From: Candidatus Portnoyibacteriota bacterium
GTDB taxonomy: Bacteria > Patescibacteriota > Minisyncoccia > Portnoybacterales > GWB1-42-6
Assembly: GCA_028717445.1 (NCBI GenBank)
Contig: JAQUNU010000031.1
Coordinates: forward strand, 1-7,848
Direction: 5' to 3'
Length of the DNA stretch: 7,848 nucleotides
The position numbers and the translations under genes were made by a program. The notes below the pieces were generated by a model that did no database searches, was not told where the DNA came from, and saw only the letters and a program-made list of their open reading frames with translations. The stretch's first letter is position 1; the number at the start of each line of letters is the position of its first letter. Shown here one piece after another: positions 1 through 5,464 of the stretch.

Positions 1-329
1 TTAAGGCCTTTGTCTTCACCAAAGCCGATAACGAACAGAGACTGATTAATAAGCAGCTGTCTTTTGCGCCAATCGAGGTGGAACGTCTGGAAAAGATTGC
101 GAGTTCGGATGATCCAGCCGCCACTCCCCTGACCCAATCCGAAAAAGCCTCTATCCAGCAATGGCTGGCTGATTATAAGGCATGGCAGCAGCAACGTGAT
201 AATATCGACCCGGTCACCTCCCAAAGACACCGCGATGCCTCAATTAATCTAGCCTTAATCATTGTCGGCCTGCCTCTTTATCTTTATCACTGGCGCTTAA
301 TCAAACGCGAGGCAAAAAATCACGCGTAA
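1..329 (+). CDS. C-terminal fragment of a membrane protein, function unknown (5' end outside window)
   Basis: The frame is open from the first bases to the TAA at 327-329, so this is the last 108 residues of a longer protein; the GTG at 78 is only an internal codon. The visible part has a hydrophilic, partly helical stretch of about 80 residues rich in Gln, Asp and Lys, including a WLADYKAWQQQRD segment. One hydrophobic span near the C-terminus (INLALIIVGLPLYLYHW) follows, then a short basic tail (RLIKREAKNHA). By the positive-inside rule the tail should be cytoplasmic and the Gln-rich stretch outside. Family knowledge from memory: CPR membrane proteins annotated with DUF5671-like domains often end in a similar GLP.(Y/F)L.HW..I segment after a soluble loop starting with (K/R)xxVFTKAD. 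That assignment is tentative and no function follows from it. The gene ends in its own terminator. Confidence 0.75.
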   Translation, partial: KAFVFTKADNEQRLINKQLSFAPIEVERLEKIASSDDPAATPLTQSEKASIQQWLADYKAWQQQRDNIDPVTSQRHRDASINLALIIVGLPLYLYHWRLIKREAKNHA

Positions 330-340
330 AAATAATTTTT

Positions 341-373
341 AAAACAGCTCTCTTCAAAGAGAGCTGTTTTTTA
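341..373 (+). terminator. Rho-independent terminator after the membrane protein gene
   Basis: A perfect 13-bp stem (341-353 with 358-370; core ACAGCTCTCT/AGAGAGCTGT) has a four-base TCAA loop and continues into T residues. It starts about 11 bases after the stop codon. It separates this gene from rlmN, which should therefore have its own promoter. The flanking A and T tracts would also allow some termination on the other strand. Confidence 0.9.
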
Positions 374-376
374 TTT

Positions 377-406
377 CTCGACTTTATAGCAGTTTTTTGC
401 TATTTT
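377..406 (+). promoter_or_regulatory. Possible weak promoter of rlmN
   Basis: The gap between the terminator and rlmN is short, and a promoter is expected in it. The best sigma70-like pair I see is TCGACT (377-382) and TATTTT (401-406), 18 bases apart, each matching consensus at four of six positions. If real, transcription would begin at or very near the ATG at 415 and the mRNA would be almost leaderless. This agrees with the lack of a Shine-Dalgarno sequence in the A-rich bases before the ATG. The match is weak. Confidence 0.25.
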
Positions 407-414
407 AAAAAAGC

Positions 415-1413
415 ATGAATCTGATAAATCTTGAAAAAATATTGTCCGGCAAACCCTCTTTTTATCTTAAAGAGGTGCGCCGCGCCGTGTTCAAAAAACT
501 GATCAAAGACTGGAATGAAGCCACTATCCTGCCTCAAGAACTGCGCGCGGAATTAAATGAAAAATGTCCGCTGGATATAGAGGCGGATATATTGGCTTCC
601 GATGATAATGCCGCTAAGGCCGTTTTAGAATTAAAGGATGGCTGCAAGATCGAAACGGTTCTCATGCGGCATGAGGCCGGACGCAATACGGTCTGCGTTT
701 CTTCGCAGGTCGGTTGCCCCCTGGCTTGCAAATTCTGCGCCACGGGCCAGAACGGATTTAAAAGAAATCTCGAGCCGCTTGAAATTGTTGAACAGGTTTT
801 ACTTTTTGCGCGAATTCTGAAACAAAAAAATGAGCGCGTCAGCAATATTGTTTTTATGGGCATGGGCGAGCCATTCTTAAACTACGACAATGTTATTCAG
901 GCGATTTTAATTCTAAATGATAAAAATGGATTTAATATCGGGGCCAGGCACATTTCCGTCTCCACCATCGGCATCGCTGAAGGAATTGAAAAATTAGGCG
1001 AATTCCCCTTTCAAATCAATCTGGCGATATCTTTGCATGCGCCAAATAATGAATTAAGGGGAAAAATCATTTCGGCCAATAAAAAATATCCCATTGAAAA
1101 AATAATCGAAGCGGCAAACCGATATCTTGAAAAAACAGACCGCCAGATAATGGTTGAATATTTGATGATAAAAGATTTTAATGATTCCGAATCTTGCGCG
1201 CAAGAATTAATTAAAATCCTGCAAAAATTGAAAAGAGGTCTTTTTATTGTTAATCTGATAGCATATAACCCGACAGGTATTTTTAAGCCGTCTTCTTCGG
1301 AACAAATAAAAAAATTCCGCCAAGTTTTGGAGAAAAACGGAATTAAAGCCACCCAACGCTGGAAATTCGGCCGGGACATTAAAGGCGCCTGCGGACAACT
1401 GGCGGGAAAATAA
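415..1413 (+). CDS. rlmN: Dual-specificity 23S rRNA/tRNA adenine-C2 methyltransferase RlmN
   Basis: Radical SAM enzyme that, by family knowledge, methylates C2 of A2503 in 23S rRNA and A37 of some tRNAs, supporting translation accuracy; cytoplasmic. The radical SAM cluster motif is C101-PLA-C105-KF-C108, followed by ATGQNGFKRNL. Other family marks are C94, spaced seven residues before C101 as C118 is before C125 in E. coli; GMGEP (149-153), the SAM-binding motif; SVSTIGI (181-187); and C326 in the GACGQLAG tail, equivalent to the methyl-carrying C355 of E. coli. E80 in IETV matches E105. Residues 1-75 form the usual N-terminal RNA-binding helical domain. At 332 aa it is shorter than E. coli RlmN (384) but has every catalytic residue. 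The intact GACGQL tail and genomic setting favour RlmN over Cfr. The ATG at 415 has no clear ribosome-binding site, but the start of the protein fits the family. Confidence 0.96.
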   Translation: MNLINLEKILSGKPSFYLKEVRRAVFKKLIKDWNEATILPQELRAELNEKCPLDIEADILASDDNAAKAVLELKDGCKIETVLMRHEAGRNTVCVSSQVGCPLACKFCATGQNGFKRNLEPLEIVEQVLLFARILKQKNERVSNIVFMGMGEPFLNYDNVIQAILILNDKNGFNIGARHISVSTIGIAEGIEKLGEFPFQINLAISLHAPNNELRGKIISANKKYPIEKIIEAANRYLEKTDRQIMVEYLMIKDFNDSESCAQELIKILQKLKRGLFIVNLIAYNPTGIFKPSSSEQIKKFRQVLEKNGIKATQRWKFGRDIKGACGQLAGK

Positions 1414-1449
1414 TTTCTTTTTATTGTTTTTTTTGGCGCGGGTCTTTTA

Positions 1450-1478
1450 GTTGCTTTTCCGCCCGCCAGAAAAGCAAC
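1450..1478 (+). promoter_or_regulatory. 10-bp hairpin just upstream of the GerMN gene start
   Basis: GTTGCTTTTC (1450-1459) and GAAAAGCAAC (1469-1478) are exact inverted repeats with a nine-base loop. The hairpin ends nine bases before the ATG at 1488. No T tract follows on either strand, so it is a poor intrinsic terminator. A run of eight T residues lies about a dozen bases before it, but without its own hairpin. The only ribosome-binding-site-like bases (GAGA, about 1479-1482) touch the foot of the stem, so folding could affect translation initiation or mark the rlmN 3' end. Confidence 0.5.
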
Positions 1479-1487
1479 GAGAAATTT

Positions 1488-2381
1488 ATGAACAAAAAAC
1501 TTTTTGTTTCTTTATTGATAGTCGTGGGCATCCTGACAATCGCCGGTATTCTGCGCTTTGTCGTCGGCGGCCCCGAGGATAATTGGATCTGTCAAAACGG
1601 CCAATGGATCAAGCACGGCAACCCTTCCTCGCCTATGCCGACAGGAAACTGCCCTGGCAGCCAAAATGAAAATCAAGAAATTATCGTGGATTCTCCCAAG
1701 GCCGGCGAAACCATCAAAAATCCGCTATCCATGACTGGCCGGGCGCGCGGCTCATGGTTTTTTGAAGCCAGCGCACCGGTTAAATTATTGGATGAAAAAG
1801 GCAATCAGATCGCAGCCGGAATCATCCAGGCCAAAGACGATTGGATGACGACCGAATTCGTGCCTTTTGAAGGTCAACTTGAATTTTCAACTGCGGCCAC
1901 GGCCGGCACTCTTGTTTTTGAAAACGACAATCCTTCCGGCCTGCCGGAGAACTCAAAAAAATTCGAAGTTCCGGTCAAAATTGAAGCGGGCGAAACGATG
2001 TCCATAAACGCATATTTTGGCAACAACCAGCTTGATCCCCAAACTTCCTGCAACATCGTTTTCGCGGCTCCGCGGACTATCGCCAAAACCCAAGGCGTGG
2101 CGCGCGTCGCCCTGGAAGAAATGCTCAAAGGCCCGACCGATGTCGAAAAAAGCCAAGGCTTCTACACCAGTATCAATTCAGGTGTTAAAATCCAAAAAAT
2201 AACCATTGAAAATGGCGTGGCCAAAGTTGATTTTGATAAACGTCTGGAAGATGCGACCGGCGGCTCCTGCCGCGTATCCGCCATCCGGACCCAAATCACT
2301 GAAACTTTAAAACAGTTTTCAAGCGTCAAAAGCGTCGTTATTTCGATCGACGGCCGCACCGAAGACATTCTGCAACCCTAA
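1488..2381 (+). CDS. Membrane-anchored Gmad2-GerMN domain protein
   Basis: Predicted cell-surface protein of 297 aa held by an N-terminal membrane anchor (about residues 5-27, KLFVSLLIVVGILTIAGILR) with no cleavage or lipobox signal. Residues 33-55 carry a short segment (NWICQNGQWIKHGNPSSPM, then C55) that I recall in many CPR surface proteins; C35 and C55 might form a disulfide. Residues about 64-165 are a Gmad2 (immunoglobulin-like, spore-germination-associated) domain, with IIVDSPKAGETIKNP, the GRARGSWFFEASAPV core, DDWMTTEFVPF and NDNPSGLPEN. Residues about 172-295 are a GerMN domain (INAYFGN, ALEEMLKGPT, the VAKVDFD strand). In Firmicutes GerMN is found in the germination protein GerM and in LpqB. 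In a non-sporulating CPR cell it more likely binds a cell-wall or surface partner, which is inference. It lies 74 bases after rlmN in the same direction and may be co-transcribed with it. Confidence 0.9.
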   Translation: MNKKLFVSLLIVVGILTIAGILRFVVGGPEDNWICQNGQWIKHGNPSSPMPTGNCPGSQNENQEIIVDSPKAGETIKNPLSMTGRARGSWFFEASAPVKLLDEKGNQIAAGIIQAKDDWMTTEFVPFEGQLEFSTAATAGTLVFENDNPSGLPENSKKFEVPVKIEAGETMSINAYFGNNQLDPQTSCNIVFAAPRTIAKTQGVARVALEEMLKGPTDVEKSQGFYTSINSGVKIQKITIENGVAKVDFDKRLEDATGGSCRVSAIRTQITETLKQFSSVKSVVISIDGRTEDILQP

Positions 2382-2462
2382 TAAAAAAATCCCTAGAAAA
2401 TATATATTCTAAAATACGTTTAAGAATATAGCGCTTAATTTGATAAATTGATTTTAAAAGAG

Positions 2463-2496
2463 AAAAAGCCTCTCGGTTGAACCGAGGGGCTTTTTT
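2463..2496. terminator. Bidirectional intrinsic terminator between convergent genes
   Basis: GCCTCTCGG (2468-2476) pairs with CCGAGGGGC (2482-2490) around a five-base TTGAA loop, with one G-T wobble. AAAAA lies on the left and TTTTTT on the right, so each strand reads stem plus U tract. It ends the plus-strand GerMN gene and the minus-strand small gene at 2515-2775. The 80 bases between the GerMN stop and this element hold only AT-rich DNA with an imperfect palindrome (2403-2410/2423-2430). Confidence 0.9.
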
Positions 2497-2514
2497 ATGC
2501 TTGTATCTTAGCGA

Positions 2515-2775
2515 TTATTGCGCCTTTTCAAAATATCTTCTAAAAAGCATAGATGTTCTGGAAGCGGCTGCCTCCGCGCTTTCGCCGAATTTTTCCTTTT
2601 CTCCGATAAAAGGCTCATCGGGTAACCCAGATATCCCGGCAACAAGCCCAGGAATTTTTTGAGCCGTCCCAGGAGGCCGGTTTTGCTTTCCGGATTTGGT
2701 TAATTTTCGATCCATTCTTTCCATTCTTTTAGGTTTCCCGTTCACAAAACAATTGCTCTGGCAACAAGTAGTCAT
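2515..2775 (-). CDS. Small basic protein with N-terminal cysteines, function unknown
   Basis: An 86-aa open frame starting MTTCCQSNCF and ending in FEKAQ. I chose the ATG at 2775 because a strong Shine-Dalgarno sequence (AAAGGGGGG) ends four bases before it. The same frame stays open further upstream to a TTG at 3030, but without a ribosome-binding site and across a hairpin-rich block, so that extension is probably untranslated. The protein has three cysteines in the first ten residues (C4, C5, C9), then a Lys/Arg-rich stretch (residues 13-34) and a Gly/Pro-containing middle. The C-terminal helix-like part is ESAEAAASRTSMLFRRYFEKAQ in content. There is no signal peptide or membrane span. I do not recognise the family; the cysteines could bind metal or iron-sulfur, but three are few and this is speculation. 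The gene is followed by the terminator at 2463-2496 and preceded by a long leader with its own promoter. Confidence 0.55.
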   Translation of the reverse strand: MTTCCQSNCFVNGKPKRMERMDRKLTKSGKQNRPPGTAQKIPGLVAGISGLPDEPFIGEKEKFGESAEAAASRTSMLFRRYFEKAQ

Positions 2776-2787
2776 AATCCCCCCTTT
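2767..2787 (-). promoter_or_regulatory. Strong ribosome-binding site fixing the start of the small gene
   Basis: On the minus strand the sequence AAAGGGGGGATT directly precedes the ATG at 2775-2773, an SD-like purine block at ordinary spacing. It is the clearest ribosome-binding site in the window and the main reason to favour an 86-residue product over the longer TTG-initiated frame. Confidence 0.6.
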
Positions 2788-2905
2788 ATTTCGGAGTTGC
2801 TGAATAAAGAACAAACCTTTGCCAAGAGAAAAAGGAAATTCTCTGAAAAACCAAAAAAACTTTTCAAGCTTTTCAAAAAATTTCTGTTTAAAATGCGTAT
2901 AGATT

Positions 2906-3088
2906 AAAAACCTGCGCCAGCATGGCGCGTAAACAAAGCTTCGCCACGACAGAGGGCTATGACAACCTGGCAAAATCCAGGTGGGTGTCCGCAGACTAAA
3001 CGCTCCGAACGAATCAGCGGCGCCAGCCAATTTGGACTCCCTAAAAATATGATTAATCCAAGTTCATAGATCTGTCAGTAGCAAAGCT
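2906..3088 (-). ncRNA. Candidate structured RNA or long structured leader, family unknown
   Basis: A visibly GC-rich block in AT-rich surroundings lies downstream of the promoter at 3095-3122. From that promoter the transcript would start near 3088. Inverted repeats visible here: AGTAGC/GCTACT (3077-3082/3086-3091, reaching slightly past the predicted start); GGACTCCC/GGGTGTCC (3034-3041 with 2983-2990; seven pairs around one mismatch) enclosing CGCT/AGCG (3001-3004/3016-3019); ACCTGG/CCAGGT (2965-2970/2977-2982); and GCGCCA/TGGCGC (2914-2919/2923-2928). On the minus strand the last one is followed by AGG and five T, which could end an RNA of roughly 185 nt. I checked by eye for tmRNA, SRP RNA, RNase P RNA and common riboswitch cores and recognise none. 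It may be an independent RNA, or the 5' leader of the small gene at 2515-2775, which starts about 130 bases further on. Confidence 0.4.
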
Positions 3089-3094
3089 ACTACT

Positions 3095-3122
3095 ATTTTA
3101 TCATTTTGAGGGCTTAAGTCAA
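3095..3122 (-). promoter_or_regulatory. Good sigma70-type promoter driving the structured block
   Basis: On the minus strand TTGACT (3122-3117) and TAAAAT (3100-3095) are separated by 16 bases. Each hexamer matches consensus at five of six positions, which is the best promoter in the window. Transcription would start near 3088, into the hairpin-rich segment and then the small gene. It lies directly downstream of the 46-aa membrane protein gene, whose stop is at 3143. Confidence 0.6.
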
Positions 3123-3142
3123 GATTAATTTGATCGCGAAAT

Positions 3143-3283
3143 TTAATCTTTTTTCGACGGCTGATCGATGTAAGGAAGGTCATTTTTGGCCCATTTCCAA
3201 ATCACCAAAAAGGGCAGCCCGGCTAAAAGTAAAAAGGAGAACCATTTGTGATCTTGCTCAAAAAGGGGCAAATTGTGAGGCAT
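3143..3283 (-). CDS. 46-aa single-span membrane protein, function unknown
   Basis: A short open frame starting ATG at 3283 and ending TAA at 3143. The protein begins MPHNLPLFEQDHKW, has one hydrophobic span (WFSFLLLAGLPFLVIWKW, about residues 14-31) and a hydrophilic tail (AKNDLPYIDQPSKKD). The span begins and ends in aromatic residues, as expected at membrane interfaces, and charged residues are confined to the flanks. This pattern argues against chance. It starts 16 bases after the stop of the adenylate-kinase-like gene on the same strand, so it is probably its last co-transcribed partner. No Shine-Dalgarno sequence is seen in the A/T-rich gap. No known family is recognised and no function is proposed. 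Confidence 0.65.
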   Translation of the reverse strand: MPHNLPLFEQDHKWFSFLLLAGLPFLVIWKWAKNDLPYIDQPSKKD

Positions 3284-3299
3284 AAGAAATAAAAAAATA

Positions 3300-4376
3300 T
3301 TATTTTTCCGCCGGAACAAGGATATCGGCCAATTGTTTTATCAAAGCCAGGGCGACTGGAGGAGCCAACAGACTGTAAGAATCGATTCCTTCATCATCCT
3401 TGATTATCCAGGGATTTTCTTTGATTTCTACTTTACCGCCATTAAATTCATATGAATAAGCAGGCGTGATTTCGTAATCATCGGCATAATCTTTGGCCAG
3501 AGAAATCGGAATGGCGTTGCGTAAATAGATTTTCGGAATGCCATGGAGATCGAAAGCCCGCTCGATCAATTTACCGTCGAGCTCGAGGCGTTCGCGGAGG
3601 GCTTCAATGCCCAGATCGTCTCCCTCTTTCCCGACCATTCTGGCGCCGCCGCATTTCTCATCATCACAAATAAGATAAAATTTATTATTTTTTTCATCAT
3701 ATTCCACTTTATTGGTTGGAAGAAGCTTTTGGCTCCGCGGAGTATGGCAAATCGGACAAATAACTCTGTTTTTCATGCGCTCATCAATCACGCTTTCAGG
3801 AATGCTGATACCGACTAACAGATCCTGGTCATCCCGAAAATTTATGAGATCGCGCAAGAAAAGAGAGTAAGAAACCTGATCCAGTTCTCTCGGAAATCCG
3901 TCAATAAACAAGGATTTTTTGGGCATTTTGGCAATTTCCATTTTTATCAGCGTCAGAATAAGTTCACTTGGCAAAAGATTTTTAGCGCTCCGATTTAAAA
4001 GAGCCGTAATCGCGTCCTCAACCGAAATATAACCGCGGTAATTCTTGGCTAGATACTCCATAATTTCTTTTTTCTTAGCCGGATTGTCCATAGCCGCGTG
4101 CGCTTCGCGCACAATATCACCGACTGAAATATGACCAATCTTATCCTTGCCCAAAATTTCCTTGACCAGCTTTGAATAAGTCCCTTTGCCCGAATTTTTT
4201 TTGCCCAATAAAAAAGCCACGAAAGTCTTATTTTCCAGATGCTCTTTCAGCCTTTTTATCGCGTCGCCCGCTTTCTGCTCAAAATAATTTTTTCTCTCCG
4301 CCGGATCAGCCAGATTGAATTTTTGGGTGACGCCGGGGACTTTGGTCTTAAAAATTGGAAAATCTTTTTCTTTCAT
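3300..4376 (-). CDS. Adenylate-kinase-like nucleoside monophosphate kinase with extended termini
   Basis: Cytoplasmic P-loop kinase expected to move phosphate from ATP to a nucleoside monophosphate. The P-loop is GKKNSGKGT (58-66). HISVGDIVRE (82-91) is the NMP-binding segment with R90. DGFPRE (159-164) carries the conserved R163. The LID starts at NRVICPIC (203-210), and a zinc-binding set C207, C210, C237, C242 is apparent. The protein is 358 aa against about 215 for typical Adk. It has about 50 extra N-terminal residues (PIFKTKVPGVTQKFNLADP region), which I recall from CPR homologues, and about 65 extra C-terminal residues after the last Adk helix (LRNAIPISLAKDYADDYEITP onward). The LID motif usually read as R-x-D-D is E251-G-D253-D254, so an arginine that normally contacts phosphates is missing; K250 or R246 might compensate. 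Substrate specificity (AMP or another NMP) is therefore open. The ATG at 4376 directly follows a perfect palindrome. Confidence 0.88.
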   Translation of the reverse strand: MKEKDFPIFKTKVPGVTQKFNLADPAERKNYFEQKAGDAIKRLKEHLENKTFVAFLLGKKNSGKGTYSKLVKEILGKDKIGHISVGDIVREAHAAMDNPAKKKEIMEYLAKNYRGYISVEDAITALLNRSAKNLLPSELILTLIKMEIAKMPKKSLFIDGFPRELDQVSYSLFLRDLINFRDDQDLLVGISIPESVIDERMKNRVICPICHTPRSQKLLPTNKVEYDEKNNKFYLICDDEKCGGARMVGKEGDDLGIEALRERLELDGKLIERAFDLHGIPKIYLRNAIPISLAKDYADDYEITPAYSYEFNGGKVEIKENPWIIKDDEGIDSYSLLAPPVALALIKQLADILVPAEK

Positions 4377-4393
4377 ATGACAGCGGCTGTCAT
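4377..4393 (-). promoter_or_regulatory. 7-3-7 palindrome abutting the kinase start codon
   Basis: ATGACAG and CTGTCAT flank a three-base centre and end at the base before the kinase ATG. In the mRNA this forms a seven-pair hairpin covering the place where a ribosome-binding site would be, and no other such site is visible. On the DNA it has the shape of an operator for a dimeric regulator. The first ATG of the palindrome opens a six-codon frame (MTAAVI) whose TGA overlaps the kinase ATG as ATGA, so coupling from that frame is also possible. Confidence 0.45.
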
Positions 4394-4395
4394 CT

Positions 4396-4491
4396 CTTCG
4401 AGCCTAAGCCAATTCGGTCCGAGCTTCACGATCAAGACTTCAAAGCCGAAGGCCTGGGCGAGGCCCAGAATATTGAGGGGCCGAGTCGAAG
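4396..4491 (-). other. GC-rich structured leader segment of the kinase gene
   Basis: Between the kinase start and the upstream -10 element lies a GC-rich segment rich in inverted repeats. CTTCGA (4396-4401) matches TCGAAG (4486-4491) as a closing stem. Inside it CTGGGC-GAG-GCCCAG (4454-4468) is a perfect six-pair hairpin. Shorter complementary pairs such as GACTTCAAAGCCGAAG flank it. An open frame crosses the segment but looks like chance. It may be a regulatory leader, or a dispersed intergenic repeat of the sort seen in CPR genomes. The sequence alone does not decide. Confidence 0.35.
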
Positions 4492-4504
4492 GATATACAG
4501 TGAA

Positions 4505-4510
4505 ATTATA
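4505..4510 (-). promoter_or_regulatory. Possible -10 element (TATAAT) for the kinase gene
   Basis: On the minus strand a perfect TATAAT sits just downstream of the operon terminator, with a predicted start near 4498 and a leader of about 120 nt before the kinase ATG. No good -35 hexamer lies 16-18 bases upstream, since that stretch is the terminator stem. The call rests on the -10 box and on the need for a promoter after a terminator. Confidence 0.35.
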
Positions 4511-4513
4511 TTT

Positions 4514-4533
4514 AAAAAACCGCAAGCGGTTTT
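4514..4533 (-). terminator. Intrinsic terminator of the nrdD-nrdG-comEC operon
   Basis: AAAACCGC (4516-4523) and GCGGTTTT (4526-4533) form a tight hairpin; on the minus strand it is followed by six T (4519-4514). It lies about 46 bases beyond the stop of the metallo-hydrolase gene. A second, looser inverted repeat (CAAAGATA 4540-4547 with TATCTTTG 4563-4570) stands between the stop codon and this hairpin. Confidence 0.8.
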
Positions 4534-4578
4534 GTTTATCAAAGATACTATAACAAAAAAAATATCTTTGCGCAAGAA

Positions 4579-5454
4579 TCAATCGCATTCGCTTTCGATC
4601 TTATAACGCTCTGAATCAGCCGAAATATTTATATCTCCGCAAAGATCGGTCCGGAAAATTTTGGCGCCTGATGATTCCAACTTCTCCAGAGTCTCTTCGT
4701 GCGGATGGCCATAGCGGTTATCCGCGCCGACCTGAATAATGGCCGCTTCCGGCGAAACTGACCGTAAAAAATCTAAGCTGCTTGAATTCTTACTTCCATG
4801 ATGACTAACATCTAAAATATCAACGTCAACATTCGCGCCTGTCCCGAGCAAATAATTTTCAGCCGCTTCTTCGGCATCTCCGGTGAACAAAAAAGAATTT
4901 TCGCCATAATCCAGGCGAACGACTATCGAAGCGCTGTTGGTATTTGAAGGCGTTTTGCCGGCCAAAGAAATATTGGGATAGAAAATTTCAAAAGATAGCT
5001 CTTTGCCTGTTTTAATCTTCTGTCCAGCTTTGGCAAAATTTACGGAAATATTTTTTTCTTTGAGCAACAATTCCCACTTTTCATTCTCCGGCGATTTTTC
5101 GCTTATCCCGCTTTCAATGACCGCCGCCACTTCATATCTTTCCACAACTTCGATCAAGCCATTCAAATGATCGGAATCCGGGTGAGTCAGGATCAAAAGA
5201 TCTATTTTGCGATCATAAAAAGGCAAAGCTTCTCCGATCTTTTGTAGAACGGAATTGTCCGGTCCGCCGTCAATCAAAATATCATGGCCTTCGGGCGTTT
5301 TTATCAAAACGGCTTTCCCCTGACCGACATCGAAAAAACGAACTTCAAGCGGGCCGCCTTGCGCATTCGTAAAGACGGCCAAACAGACCAAAATGGCGCC
5401 CAAGCCCAAAACTCCGAGCCAGGAAAATATAAATTTTTGTGAAAAGTTTTTCAT
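4579..5454 (-). CDS. ComEC/Rec2-type metallo-beta-lactamase-fold hydrolase
   Basis: Predicted exported, membrane-anchored hydrolase of 291 aa matching the C-terminal Lactamase_B part of full-length ComEC, which by family knowledge degrades the incoming non-transported DNA strand. Residues 7-30 are a hydrophobic signal or anchor (FIFSWLGVLGLGAILVCLAVF). The metal-site motifs are THPDSDH (90-96, the ComEC-style variant of HxHxDH), NTNS (171-174), FTGDAE (190-195), VSHHGS (216-221) and the terminal GHPHEE (249-254); all are intact. The frame extends upstream to a TTG at 5487, inside comEC. I prefer the ATG at 5454, which starts directly before the hydrophobic segment and lies 10 bases after the comEC stop. 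The GGAGG at the end of comEC is rather far (15 bases) from it. Nuclease or another phosphodiesterase role is inferred from its place behind comEC. Confidence 0.88.
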   Translation of the reverse strand: MKNFSQKFIFSWLGVLGLGAILVCLAVFTNAQGGPLEVRFFDVGQGKAVLIKTPEGHDILIDGGPDNSVLQKIGEALPFYDRKIDLLILTHPDSDHLNGLIEVVERYEVAAVIESGISEKSPENEKWELLLKEKNISVNFAKAGQKIKTGKELSFEIFYPNISLAGKTPSNTNSASIVVRLDYGENSFLFTGDAEEAAENYLLGTGANVDVDILDVSHHGSKNSSSLDFLRSVSPEAAIIQVGADNRYGHPHEETLEKLESSGAKIFRTDLCGDINISADSERYKIESECD

Positions 5455-5464
5455 TGCAAATATC

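Noticed and set aside
2403..2430. AT-rich imperfect palindrome (TATATTCT/AGAATATA) after the GerMN gene
   Set aside because: Pure A/T repeats of this size arise easily in this base composition, and the real terminator lies 33 bases further on.
2776..3030. Upstream extension of the small gene's frame to a TTG, giving a 171-aa product
   Set aside because: No ribosome-binding site at the TTG, odd Phe/Trp/Arg-rich translation, and the region is full of inverted repeats. The ATG at 2775 has a strong ribosome-binding site.
2965..3088. Resemblance of the CTGGATTTTGCCAG part to a TPP riboswitch, and of GGTGGGTGTCCGC on the plus strand to a T-box
   Set aside because: The obligatory TPP CTGAGA core and the T-box TGGN/antiterminator layout are not present, so the similarity is local only.
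4373..4588. 71-codon open frame between the hydrolase and kinase genes (minus strand)
   Set aside because: It crosses the operon terminator and the inverted-repeat segment and gives an unconvincing protein. Only its last codons matter, as a possible coupling frame at the kinase start.
4239..4606. Plus-strand open frames over the kinase start region
   Set aside because: They lie antisense to the kinase gene, the leader and the terminator, and show no recognisable protein features.
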